A DNA stretch of 64,000 bases. It comes from Hordeum vulgare subsp. vulgare (Eukaryota; Streptophyta; Magnoliopsida; Poales; Poaceae). This document shows positions 1 through 10,900 of this stretch, piece after piece. The DNA lies in contig NC_058518.1 of NCBI RefSeq assembly GCF_904849725.1, positions 11,428,147-11,492,146 on the forward strand. The letters are read 5' to 3'. Each line of letters opens with the position of its first letter. Positions within the stretch are counted from its first letter, which is position 1. The notes below the pieces were generated by a model. The model had not been told where the DNA came from. It searched no databases and worked only from the letters and a program-made list of their open reading frames with translations. Both the position numbers and the translations under genes were made by a program.

Positions 1-497
1 TCCCCTGGCAACCACAACAACCATTTCCGCAGCCCCAACAACCAATTGCACACCAACCACAACAACCATTCTCGTTCTCGCAGCAACCACAACAACCATT
101 CCCTCTGCAACCGCAACAATCATTCCCCCAACAACCACAACAACCATTTCCCCAACAACCACAACAAATAATTTTCCAGCAACCCCAACAATCATACCCT
201 GTGCAACCTCAACAGCCATTTCCTCAACCTCAACCAGTCCCCCAGCAGCGACCCCAACAAGCATCCCCCCTACAACCGCAACAACCATTTCCCCAGGGAT
301 CAGAACAAATAATTCCCCAACAACCATTCCCTCTGCAACCACAACCATTCCCCCAACAACCACAACAACCATTGCCCCAGCCCCAACAACCATTCCGCCA
401 ACAAGCAGAACTAATAATTCCCCAGCAACCTCAACAACCATTGCCTCTGCAGCCACACCAACCATATACACAACAAACCATCTGGAGTATGGTCTAG
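1..497 (+). CDS. C-hordein (omega-type prolamin) gene, 3' part only
   Basis: This is a sulfur-poor seed storage protein deposited in endosperm protein bodies. The frame beginning at base 3 is open to TAG at 495-497, about 164 codons. It consists almost wholly of Pro/Gln-rich units such as [15 protein letters not shown] and PFPLQPQ, and ends in TIWSMV, the C-terminus shared by C-hordeins and omega-gliadins. There are no stops in the visible part, unlike the copy at 23313. The first ~60 bases match that copy around 24026-24086, so the two are paralogues. The N-terminus, signal peptide and promoter lie outside the window, so whether the whole gene is functional cannot be decided. An omega-gliadin or omega-secalin is the alternative. 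The N-terminal sequence of the second copy favours barley C-hordein. Confidence 0.88.
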
Positions 498-587
498 TCA
501 TCAGGGGCCTATGAAGCGACAAGTTGTAATACTAAATGGGTGGATCATCATCCTTTAGTCAACGGAGTGTTTAATGTAATGATGATA

Positions 588-648
588 AATAAAGTGATGT
601 GCACCATCATGTGTAACCCCGGCCTATACTAGTTCAAATGAGAATAAA
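588..648 (+). promoter_or_regulatory. Polyadenylation signals of the first C-hordein
   Basis: AATAAA occurs at 588-593 and again at 643-648, about 90 and 150 bases after the stop codon. The same pair is kept in the second copy. Two plant-type near-upstream elements at this spacing are usual for prolamin genes. Confidence 0.6.
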
Positions 649-1394
649 AGACAAAGAAAGTTCTTGTCACAAGGACAGTGCTGGTAATTATTAAATTCGT
701 GCCATATTTAGATTTTCATCCCTAACTACAACTTGAGTGATATCCATTATCTGCCTATTTATGAAGTGAAGTCCTATGAGCCTAACATAATTAACGGTTG
801 ATAGCTTGGTTTGAATTGAATTATTAGCAAATAAGGAGTAAGGAATAATTGCAAATTATCCCTTCGATGTCTAGCCATATGAATTGTGTGACCTTATCGT
901 TTGTAATGATTCTAGATTGTACATATACATTTTTCTAATTGTTGAGCGACATATGAAGCAACATATGGTGACCGACCGCTGGTCTCGGTGTAAATCTCAG
1001 TAGCAGCTTTATATCGAAGGGAGTGAGATGATGATGACTTCGTGTTGAATTTTGTAGTTATTTAAATAGTTTCTAAAATGGACCGGTTGCTCATATTAGA
1101 AAATATGGGCTTGCGCCATATCGAGTTTTTGGAAATGGACAAGATGAAGGGATGATTGAATTTATGCCTTCTATTTCTCTTGGACATGAAACTTGAGATT
1201 GAATATGGTGGCATTACAAGTTACTTACAGAAGTTCCATAGACTAATTATGTCCACCTAGTACAGCTACCCAATGGTCGGAAGCTTTTTTTAAAATTAGT
1301 GTTGGTCACACTAAAATTAATATATTATGGGTGTTGGATGTAGGATGTTTTTTGAAACTTCAATCTCCTTTATTCATTCATAAGAATCATCGCA

Positions 1395-1823
1395 TTTTTA
1401 CAACCATGGGGACAATTTCCTCAAGGGTAGACTGTAAGAAAAGATTAGGACGGGAATATATATCCAGTCTAGCCAATTCATGTACAAAGATGGTTGGTTT
1501 CCATATAACGGGGTTCATAAATTATATGAGTTAAAGTCTAAGGGCGTAAAATATCAGTCATCAAAAATAGCACTTGCAATGAACGACAAGCTCACCTCTT
1601 TGATGGTAGTGATCACTTCTATATTATCCTCATTGATCTCAAATTTATTGCATCCGCTCATATGTGCAAGATTTAGACCAAACCTTCAGGATAGGGCCTC
1701 TACTATAAAAGCATTATAACTATAATCAACCTTCCCATTTGTATCTGCAATGAATTTTACATTGTTAACCTTTATCACCGCTCCAAAAACACCTTGATAT
1801 GAGTCAAGGATCAAACGATGCAT
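1395..1823 (-). pseudogene. RNase H-like (RVT_3-type) domain fossil
   Basis: Reading the minus strand from 1823, the translation runs LILDSYQ, GAVIK, KFIADTN, EAL, RFGLNLAHMSGCNK, EINEDNIEVI and then a degenerate tail related to the F-x-H-x-x-R-x-x-N-x-A-H-E-L-A part of plant RVT_3 domains. These RNase H-like domains are typical of plant non-LTR elements and related repetitive genes. A TGA interrupts this copy after the EAL motif, and further stops follow the core. The paralogous copy at 34229-34498 is open across the core. It is a remnant, not a gene. The assignment rests on recognition of the motif order by eye. Confidence 0.5.
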
Positions 1824-2123
1824 CTATGTTGAGTTTCGCATGGTCTCTTTGGGACAGTGTCTGCTTCGCATTTTATGCAACTCTAGAAATTATGATAGCT
1901 ATATAATCTTCAAAATGTACGCCAAATTTGTGAATGCATTTTTTGGGTTGTTGTATATTTAGCAATCTTCAACCACCAATCATGTACTGCTGCATGTATG
2001 AGACTATTCATGTTTTCTTTGAGGAAAGGAGACTAATCATGTTGCTTTAGAGAAAAACTTATGAATACAAATGAATAAACCAAGAAGTTTCTTGGTTGTC
2101 GAAGTAGATTCTGAGAAGGGCTA

Positions 2124-2630
2124 TGTGCATTATTGGGAATAAGCTTGTAAGCCACAGCGAGGCAGCAAGGTACACGGGACTCGGGGCGACCCTTGACGAT
2201 GCAGCCATGGTGAAGAAACAGCTCGACACCGTGCCAGACCGACTATACACCACGGTGGCCGCCATCGAGAAGTTCTGCGACACTCATGCGTTCGTTCAGG
2301 TGCTCGGGCGGTTGAAAGCGTTCGAGGAGAGGAGGTAGCAACGCACACACGCCGGCGGCAAGCGGGCAGCTGATGCTCACGACAGCCCAATGGAGGCGCG
2401 GCGGCGACAGAAGGACGACGGCTCCGACGACTACGGGGCATCGAGCACGTCTTCGGGCAGCTAGAAGAAGAGTCGCACGCGCAACTACAACTGCGGGCAG
2501 CGGGGCCACTTCGAGCGCGACTGTCCCAAACCGTGGTAGGTGCCGGCAACGGAGCAGGCGTTGCAGGCAGATGTCGGCGACGACTTCGGCGGGCTGGGGC
2601 TCCTCTAGGCCGTAGCTTAGGGGGGTGTTG
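2124..2630 (+). pseudogene. Copia gag (UBN2-type) fragment, copy A
   Basis: The translation gives MVKKQLDTVPDRLYTTVAAIEKF and VLGRLKAFEERR, the signature of UBN2-type gag polyprotein of plant Copia elements. A degenerate zinc knuckle (N-Y-N-C-G-Q-R-G-H-F-E-R-D-C, lacking its first Cys) follows in another frame. TAG at 2336-2338 replaces the CAG kept in the copy at 35739. No protease, integrase or reverse transcriptase follows. Paralogous fragments lie at 16013 and 35739. Confidence 0.65.
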
Positions 2631-3358
2631 GAAAAACTTGTAAGCCACGACCAGGCCGGCTCGGGCGCGTGTGCCTGAGCGCGCGAGGCTGAATCGAGTG
2701 CGGCCATGGTAGGTGACTCGGGCGTGTCAGGTGCGTTTGTGCGTGTGTGACTGCGTGTACGGGGAAGTCCTTGCGGATGCGCAGGGTGTGCATGAGCATA
2801 GGTCTTCATCGCCGAGGCTTGACCTGTGACCAGTGGCGGAGGCAGGGGTGCTCGCAAGGGTCGTGGCTCCCACTATGCTCTCACAAATACACCTATATGT
2901 AGTCCTAATCCTCCATTTGTGAAACACAGTTAGCTAGGTTTAGGTGATTTGGGCCCCTCTATCATTATACGACATATTTTGTCCCCTTCTATATTCAATT
3001 TCTGGCTCCGCCACTGCATGTGTCCGACTCGTGTGTGGGCATAGTCTGAATTGTGTCCGACTAATGTACAGGCCATGTATGGGTTGCGTACGGGAGACTC
3101 TTGCCGCGCATCTCCTCGCACAGTGCCACGTGTCCGGCTGGGTGGGGGCGGCTGGAAAAGTTCTCATCCCAAATGAAAAAATTCCGTCGGGGCAACCCGA
3201 GGAGGCCGAAAAAATGCCTCCTGGGACACAGCGGGTGGAGTGATGGAAAGATATGGAAAGCCTAGGCCATGATGCGGTGATGAAAAGATATGGATGACAT
3301 CAATCATGTAGTAGTTACACACTAGAGCAACACAGAACTAGCTCCAATTGATCAATAT
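2631..3358 (+). repeat. Non-coding remnant after the gag fragment, copy A
   Basis: The stretch starts near a TGTTGGAAAAACTTGTAAGCC block that resembles an LTR start, and runs to the CACTA insertion point. It is shared with 16520-17250 and, to about the motif gcgggtggag, with 36256-36875. It is probably LTR and downstream sequence of the same Copia relic. No gene is seen. Confidence 0.5.
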
Positions 3359-3416
3359 CACTAGTAGAAAACAGGGCATCCGCTGGGCCCCCTCCCTGCA
3401 GCAAATGGCCGCAAGG

Positions 3417-3617
3417 CCTTTAGAACCGGTTTGTAACACAAACCGGTCCTAAAGGTTTTTGGACCGTTTGCTGCAGGGAGGGGGGCCCAATGGACAGACC
3501 CTTTAGAACCGGTTTGTATCACAAACCGGTGCTAAAGGTTTTCTCATTTTTGCAGCAACTGCGGGGCCCCGCTGTCAGACCCTTTAGCACCGGTTTTTAA
3601 CACAAACCGGTCCTAAA
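3417..3617. repeat. CACTA 5' subterminal hairpin repeats (three copies)
   Basis: There are three units of about 38-40 bp at 3417-3455, 3499-3538 and 3579-3617. Each is a near palindrome with arms like CCTTTAGAACCGGTTTGT and AACCGGTCCTAAAGG. They are separated by a larger inverted pair, gggccccctccctgcag near 3387 against ctgcagggaggggggccc near 3470. Such arrays are candidate binding sites for the element's DNA-binding protein. Confidence 0.85.
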
Positions 3618-4295
3618 GCCCTCCTCTCCTTCCTCCCCGAGCACCCCTATATTCCACCCCGAGCTCAGCTCCATTTTTTCCAGCTCGAGCTCAACTCCAT
3701 TTTTGCTCTCTCCTTCCTCTTGGGAGCTCTAATCCATCCCCATTTTTCTCCACCATTTGTCAAGATTGTTGGCACCCATCGGTCCTATGGTTAGCATCAA
3801 CATTCCCTCTTCCGGCATTGCAAGTTTTGCTCGTTTTCTTGCTCATTTCATTTTTATTGTGCTAGCTAGGTGTTTGATGAAATGCCTAAGCTAGAGAGAG
3901 TTCATCATTTGTTATGTATACATATGCAATTTGAGCTCAAATTTAATTATGATTTGTGGTTTTTTTTAGTGTCGCGCGCCTTGTCCCCTTCCTCACCGCC
4001 GTCGATCGCCCCGTCACCGACACAACCTTGGTGAGCCTATTGTTTTTATTTACCAAAACAAATTTTGATTTGTATGATTTACATATTTACTTGTATATAA
4101 TTTTCTTATTGTGTAAGATTTTTTTTATATGTATAGCGCCATGGTTTTGATATCCGTCCCCGTTGGCCCTCGTCCAGTCTATGATTCGGATGTGGTATAT
4201 TATCTTTTATAACTACATATTTTCATTTCCTGATTATATATATGACAATTAATTACGCCGACCAACTTGACATAGATTATTTTATCTAGGAGGTC

Positions 4296-4616
4296 GTGGA
4301 ACCGGAAATGCCAATCGACCCTATTGTTGAGAAGTTACACTTAGTTGAACAAGAAAATGTTGGCCTGAAAGAAAGATTGAAAAAACCTGTAGAAAGGTTG
4401 AAAAAAACTGAAAGAGAGAAGATGACCTTGGAAAAGGTTCTTGCCGGTGTCGTCGATGGTCACAAGAGCGAGATGGACGCAATGCGCCTGAAGATTAGAA
4501 AGATTAGAAAATATGCAATTAGTAAAGAGGCTTGGTATCATTATGACGTCGGGTCAATTGTTACCTTTGTTGTGATTTTGATCGCATTTGTTGTTGTTTT
4601 TAAATGCATTAATTAG
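4296..4616 (+). CDS. Small CACTA ORF: coiled coil plus C-terminal membrane segment
   Basis: This is a 106-codon ORF, probably the last exon of a spliced gene, because an AG acceptor (tatctag) lies just upstream and short open segments precede it from about 3960. Residues ~10-70 are Lys/Glu-rich with heptad-like leucines (VEKLHLVEQEN, LKERLKKPVERLKK). Residues ~83-103 are strongly hydrophobic (IVTFVVILIAFVVVFKC), like a transmembrane helix. ORFs of this layout are recurrent in Triticeae CACTA elements. Their role is not established. It lies between the 5' hairpin array and the transposase. Confidence 0.55.
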   Translation: MEPEMPIDPIVEKLHLVEQENVGLKERLKKPVERLKKTEREKMTLEKVLAGVVDGHKSEMDAMRLKIRKIRKYAISKEAWYHYDVGSIVTFVVILIAFVVVFKCIN

Positions 4617-4780
4617 AGAGAGTTTTTATGGTTGGTTTTAGTGTGTATTTTTATGAGAACTATATATGTATGGTCACTACGATACTTTGGTTTTAACGCG
4701 TGATGAACTTTTTGTATTAATTAATTAATTTAGTCATGATGATTTAGCATAATGGTTTTTGATAAATTTATATAATGCAG

Positions 4781-6424
4781 ATGAACCGGCAATGGATGTA
4801 CAGTGATCGACGTCGTCCCGAATTCCTTAATGGCATGCATAGTTTTCTCAATGTGGCTGGCAGGCAGAATGGATTTATTTTTTGTCCATGTAAAAAATGC
4901 CAGAATAAGAGGAATTTCCCTAACTCAAGAACCATACGCACCCACCTGTTGCAAGAAGGCTTCATGCCCAGTTATTTTTGTTGGACCAAGCACGGAGAAA
5001 GAGGGGTTGTAATGGAAGACAATGAAGAAGAAGAGAATAATGATAACTATCCTATGTTCGGTGAACACGGTGATACTGAAATGGGGGAAGACGAGCTTGA
5101 ACTTGAGGACATTGTTGATGAGTCTGATGATGATCTTCGTCAGGTCATTCGTGAAGAACAGATAAACTGCGCAAGTGAAAACGAGAGGTTGAAGTTGGAG
5201 CCCATGTTAGAAGATCACAAAAAATTGTTGTACCCAAATTGCGAAGATGGCCAGAAAAAGTTGGGCACCACCCTGGAATTGCTACAATGGAAGGCAGAGA
5301 ATGGAATATCTGACAAGGGATTTGAAAAGTTGCTGAAAATAATGAAGAAGATGCTTCCAAGAGATAACGTGCTGCCCTGCAGTACGTACGAAGCAAAGAA
5401 GGTTGTCTGCCCTCTAGGATTGGAAGTGCATAAGATACATGCATGCATCAGTGACTGCATCCTCTACCGCGGTCAGCACGAGAATTTAAATGCCTGCCCG
5501 GTATGCGGTGCATTTCGGTATAAGATCAGGCGAGATGACCCTAGTGATGTTGAGGGCGACGATCGCCCCAGGAAGAGGGTTCCTGCCAAGGTGATGTGGC
5601 ATGCTCCTATAATACCACGGTTGAAACGTTTGTTCCGAAACAAAGAGCATGCCAAGTTGCTGCCATGGCACAAAGAAGACCGTAAGGAAGACGATATGCT
5701 GAGACAACCCGCTGATGGGTCGCAGTGGAGAAACATCGACGATAAGTACGAGGACTTTGCACGTGACCCAAGAAACTTAAGGTTTGGTCTAAGTACAGAT
5801 GGCCTGAATCCGTTTGGGGAGCAGAGTAGCAGTCATAGCACCTGGCCCGTGACTCTATGTATCTATAACCTTCCTCCTTGGTTATGCATGAAGCGTAAGT
5901 TCATTATGATGCCAGTGCTCATCCCAAGCCCGTCGCAACCCGGCAACAACATTGATGTGTACCTGAGGCCACTGGTTGATGAACTTTTAGAGTTGTGGGC
6001 TGACGAAGGTGTACGTGTGTGGGACGAGTACAAACAGGAGGAATTTGACCTACGAGGGTTGCTGTTTGTAACCATCAATGATTGGCCCACTCTTAGTAAC
6101 ATCTCAGGACAGTCAAACAAGGGATACAGCGCATGCACACACTGTTTAGGCGAGACTGAAAGTATACATATAGGCAAGAATGTGTACCCGGGGCATCGTC
6201 GATTTCTTCCAGACAGGCATCCCGTAAGAAAGAAAGGAAAGCATTTCAAAGGCGAGGCAGATACACGGAGGAAGCCAACCCTCCCTAAAGGTACTGATAT
6301 ATATGACATGGTCAAAGATATAAAAGTAATCTTTGGTAAGGGTCCTGGCGCACAATCTGTTCCGAATGAAGATACTCCATGGTTACGGCGCAATCAGAAG
6401 AAAGGCAAGAAGAAAAATAGATAG
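4781..6424 (+). pseudogene. TNPD-type CACTA transposase, C-terminally truncated
   Basis: Cut-and-paste transposase of the CACTA superfamily. An in-frame ATG at 4775 precedes, but tataatgcag before 4781 looks like a splice acceptor, so the MNRQWMY start at 4781 is preferred. Residues ~1-75 form the Transpos_assoc region (RQWMY, CPCKKC, RTHLLQ, GF). An acidic linker follows, then KLLYPNC. Transposase_21 starts near residue 335 with RFGLSTDGLNPFG and continues with CIYNLPPWLCMKRKF, DVYLRPLVDELLELW and ACTHCLGET. The Asp residues of STDG and DVYL are plausible catalytic positions. Reading stops after ~547 codons in a Lys-rich tail, where family members run on to roughly twice this length with the C-terminal part of the transposase. 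The protein is therefore probably inactive. Confidence 0.85.
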
Positions 6425-6800
6425 GGGGTGTTGTTGGTGATGTGTAATAATGTATTAAACCTTTTATGTAATTGTGTTGACCATTTTGATAAATATCAAA
6501 AATTTAACCAATTTCCACTAAATTTGACCATTTTGATAAATATCATTTTTATTTTTTAACTGTTAAAATGACATTTAGACAATTTGTAAACAAACTATCA
6601 GAAAATATAAATATGTTGTTATAATATTTGATTTTACAAAAGCTTTTTGAGTCTACTTTGATTTTATAAATAAATGTCAAACAAAAAAGAAAAGGGAAAC
6701 AAAAAAGAAAAATAAAAGAAGAAACAGGAAAAAGAAAAAGGAAACAAAAAGAAAAAGAAAACAGGAAACAGAAAAAAGGAAAAAATAAAAAGGAAAAAAA
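6425..6800 (+). other. AT-rich non-coding stretch with A-rich tract inside CACTA
   Basis: No ORF is seen. Bases ~6680-6800 are A/G-rich (runs of gaaaaaggaaac type). The same kind of A-rich tract precedes the 3' hairpin array at 12186-12220, so this looks like an internal copy of a CACTA 3' end. Confidence 0.5.
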
Positions 6801-6947
6801 CCTTTAGGACCGGTTTTTAACAACAACCGGTCCTAAAGGTGGGTTCGCTCGCGCGCCCAATTTTTGGACCTTTAGTACCGGTTTGTGTTAACAACCGGTG
6901 TAAAGGGTCTATAGGACCGGTTGTCAACACCAACCGGTGCTAAAGGC
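6801..6947. repeat. Internal copy of the CACTA subterminal hairpin repeats
   Basis: There are three units at about 6801-6838, 6871-6907 and 6911-6947 with the same AACCGGT arms and CTAAAGG edges as the terminal arrays. Their presence in the middle of the element is unexpected for a simple CACTA transposon. Confidence 0.8.
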
Positions 6948-7019
6948 TTGTACTTTTCTTTTTTGTTTCCCGGTGCCGTCGTCTTCTCTCTTTTCCGCGC
7001 GTCTTCTCTCCTTCTCTCC

Positions 7020-7310
7020 TCGCCGAGTCGACCCTCGCCGCGCGCCGCCTCCTCGCCGCCCCACGTCGTCGCCTCCTCGCCGCCGTCGCCGTCCCACGCC
7101 GTCCGCCGCCCCACGCCTCCTCGCCGTCCCACGCCGTCGCCGTCCCACGCCGTCGCCGTCCCACGTCGTCGCCGTCCCATGCCGTCCGCCGCCCCACGCC
7201 TCCTCGCCGCCCCATGCCGTCGCCTTCCCACGCCGTCCGCCGCCCCGACGCCGTCTGCCTCCGCCGCCCCCACGTCGTCGTCCACCGCCCCGACGCCTCC
7301 ACGCCGCCGT
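7020..7310. repeat. GC-rich CGCCGTC/CCACGCC minisatellite
   Basis: Imperfect tandem units such as gccgtcgccgtcccac recur with very high GC content. All reading frames on both strands are open here only because the composition lacks stop codons. I take it as repeat, possibly an expanded leader of the downstream gene, not as coding. Confidence 0.6.
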
Positions 7311-7880
7311 CGCTAAGTTAATCGTCGGAAAGTTAGAAATTTTTTGCTAAGTTAATCGGAAAGTTTTACGGAATCGTCGGAAAGTTTTGCTAAGTTAATT
7401 GGAAAATTATTAGTTAGAAATTTTTTGCTAAGTTAATCGGAAAGTTAGAAATTTTTTGCTAAGTTAATCGGAAAGTTTTACGGAATCGTCGGAGTCGGAA
7501 TCGTCAGAAAGTTTTGCTAAGTTAATCGGAAAATTATTAGTTAGAAATTTTTTGCTAAGTTAATCGGAAAGTTTTACGGAATCGTCGGAGTCGGAATCGT
7601 CGGAAAGTTTTACGGAATCGTCGGAAAGTAAATCGTCGGAATCGTCGGAAAGTTTTACGGAATCGTCGGGAAGTGAATCGTCGGAATCGTCGGAAAGTTT
7701 TACGGAATCGTCGGAATCATCGGAAAGTTTTACGGAATCGTCGGAAACTTTCCGACGATTCCGACTCCGACGATTCCGTAAAACTTTTCCGTAAACTTTC
7801 CGACGATTACGACTCCGACGATTCCGTAAAACTTTTCCGTAAATTTTCCGGTTTCGTAAAACTTTTCCGTAAATAATTTT
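7311..7880. repeat. GGAATCGTCGGAAAG minisatellite with inverted half
   Basis: Units built on ttgctaagttaatcggaaag and ttttacggaatcgtcgg repeat to 7747, then continue as their reverse complement to about 7875. The centre is a near-perfect palindrome at 7733-7763, with 15-base arms around the C at 7748. Upstream of the next gene it could form a large hairpin. Confidence 0.85.
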
Positions 7881-7918
7881 GCTAAGTTAAATTCTTGTTA
7901 CTAGCAGGGTGTTGAGCT

Positions 7919-10900
7919 ATGGATCCCCAAGAACCACATGATCCGCACGCTGATCAGCTCGCGGAAATGGGTGAGGCGGAGAAGGAAAGATACATGTGCG
8001 AGATGATTTTTGAAGATGCAACGGCCATATATCATGATGACGACGGTGGACATGCGTTTAGCAATCAATTTTTGAACGACTCCGGTGACGGAGCTGAGAA
8101 TATTGAAGATGTAGTAGATGCAGAAGTGCCCTCCGGAACAAACTCTGCCAATGTATATCTCAAGTCACTGTTGACGCAACAATTAATTTGTATTGCACTT
8201 ACTAACGAATCATTATTTTCCCGTTTAGGCGCCCTCCGGAACAGCTAGCGCAAGTACTGAGACAAAGTCGAAACGAGGCCCGGCCGCAAGGTTGAAAGAT
8301 ACTGCAAGGTACTCGATCGATAAAGTTGCTGCTGATGGCAAACCACTGGAACCCCCAGAAACTTATCGCAAATTTGTAAATCAGTGCGGAGTTGTTGTAA
8401 GAGACCTGGTCCCAATCAACTTAATAGAATGGAATAAGCCGAAGACCGGCGCCAACGTTGGAGCTACTTATGTCGATGACAGATTGAAAAGAGTGCTTTG
8501 CGACATGGTCTGGCTAAATTTCAGCGTAGCGGAAGATAAGAAGAAGAAAGTCGAGGAGTGGGCTTTGAAGAAGATGGCCACACAATTCCAGAGGTGGAAG
8601 AAAGACTTGTGGAAGAAATATAAGGACGAAGATCCAGTTTTCACTGGGCACCTAGTGAAGATAAGAGACGCTTGGCCTGATTTTAAGGCGTACAAGAAAT
8701 CGGGTGTCTTTACATCCCGATCAGCCACAAATATGGAGAATGCGAAGAAGAAGAAATATCACCATATTTTGGGGTCAGGTGGCTACATGACTGCCCTGCC
8801 TAGGTGGCGACGCTATGAAGATGCGCTTCTGAAAAGAAATATCATTCCACAGACACATGACTGGCCCGATAGCCAAGTTCTGGTTGTTCGCGCATGGGGC
8901 AACGTTGGACGCTGAGACTGGGATGATTGTTGCGGAGGGACCATGGTCGGAAAAAATAACACAAGTCGTATCAGATCTAGAGAAGGCAATAGAAGCTGTT
9001 CGAAAAGGAACTTTTGTTCCCGATAGAGAGAACGATGAGCTGAGGAAGGCACTCGGGAACCCCGAAAAGTGGGGACGAACACGAGGCTTTGGAGCCACTA
9101 CCCCGTGGAACCAAGGGTTTCCGGCGGACCTTGGCACTTACAGAAGCCGTGGTAGAAGCAAGAGGAACGCGCTGGAACGGATATCAACATTAGAAGAAAA
9201 GGTGGCGTTTCTCTTGAAGAAAGGGGGACACCCTGTACCTGACACTGAAGAGGAGGAAGAAGATCCTGGACCTGACGCTGATCAGCAGCAATTAGAAGAC
9301 GATCCTGTAGCAGATGCTGTCCCATCTCAGCATAGAAGCAGCGTGGGTTCCACGCAGCTGCAGCTAGAAGACGGTCCTGCAGTCGAACCGTCGGCGCCTC
9401 ACTACCCCGTGGATGATATCACAGAGAAGAAAAACTGTGAGATACATATGCCAATGGGGAACATATCCTTCATGGTGGCGTCAGGCTATGCTTTACCGAA
9501 TCAACCTGGAGCAACCTACCATGGTGGTCAGATTCCAGCATCCCATGCTCATGTCGGGTTGTCAACAATTACGCCGGGATGCCAGTCAATTGAGCTTGAT
9601 ATTCCTGGAGGTGAAGGCGAGAAGACACTGGGAGAAATGGAGCTTGGTATCATCTTGTGGAAGACGAAACACATCGTGTTTCCTAACGCGGCGCCAAGGC
9701 CACCGACTCCTCCAGGTACAAATGCACCACCTCCAAAAATTACTCAATGTTGCACCACATGTAAGCCTATTTTGAATAGTTTTTTCACTTTCGTACAGAG
9801 AATGCACGACCTCCAAGTCCACCCCCCAACGCACCTCCAAGTCCACCCCACAACAAAGATTGGGAGCCCGAGGCCGAGAGTCCATCGCCCGTGCACTCTA
9901 GTGAGCCGACGGATGCGCCCACTACGGGTACGGCAAAGCAGAAGCTGCAGTTCAGAAGAAACGTGACTCCTCCCAAGAAGATAGAAAGGAAACCCAAGAA
10001 AGTCAAGACTCCCCCAAAGTTACCAGGCCTGATGACTCCGGAGGAACTAGACAAGGCCGTGAAAGCCAAAAACAAAGCATGGTTCCAACGGTTTCCCCTG
10101 AAGCCCCCTCCAGACATCTGGAAGGAAACTCTGAAGAACATACCAAAGTGGAAAATTGAGCGCACCATCGACAACTTATATTATCCTGAACCGCCGCCAC
10201 CGCCGCCCCTTTCAGACTATGAACGATACATTGAAAAGATGCACACCGCACAGATGAAGCAGGCGGAGCAGATGAAGCAGGCGGAGCAGACGAAATGCGG
10301 GAAACAAGTTCCCCAGCTCGGACAACAAGAAGCACAGTCAATTGCCCCGCTCAAGGTGTTATCTGACCAGGCTTCAGTGTCCGGTCCACACATGGGCGAC
10401 GTAGGTTACGCTATTGCTGATGTGGTATATAAATATAAGCCCGAGCACCCTCTGGTCGAAAATCCTAGTGCTCTAACAACCCAACTATGGAATTTACATG
10501 TTTGGTACTTGGAGGCCGCAAGGCAAAAGAGAGAATGTATCATGGCGGCAGTTCAGGATCAACACTACTTCGGAGAGTACGGTGTGGAGGTTGGGTTCGA
10601 TGATTTTTTCCAGATGTACAATCAACGTGCCCTCGACAAAGCTATCGTCAGCTGCTACTGTTTGTAAGTGATTTATTTGTGTAATTTAATTATTTAGTTA
10701 AGCTCGCGTTCACTGCCCGTATAATTATCACTCACGAGACATTCTTTTTGTACGCTACTATGCAGAATGAAGATTCGTGAATGCAGGCTGGCAGGAATCT
10801 GGGACTTTGGTTTCATTGACCCGTATTCGTTTCATCAAGAGACAATAGAAAAGTTCAACAAGGATACACCGGATGATTTGCTAAGGTTTTTGAAGCGACA

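Larger units (their letters stand above)
498..1994 (+). repeat. Hordein 3' flank, paralogous to 33159-34660
   Basis: The sequence after the hordein stop is collinear with that after the second hordein stop, with scattered substitutions and small indels. Examples are the shared blocks beginning atcaggggcc and the block around 1320/33990. This shows that gene plus flank were duplicated together. Apart from the RNase H-like fossil on the minus strand (1395-1823), no coding content is seen. Confidence 0.8.

Noticed and set aside
2130..2857. 172- and 204-codon minus-strand ORFs
   Set aside because: Antisense of the gag fragment. The plus strand carries recognisable UBN2 gag motifs.
6872..7350. 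Overlapping ORFs of 74-137 codons on both strands
   Set aside because: They lie in a GC-rich CGCCGTC minisatellite. All frames are open because the composition has no stop codons.
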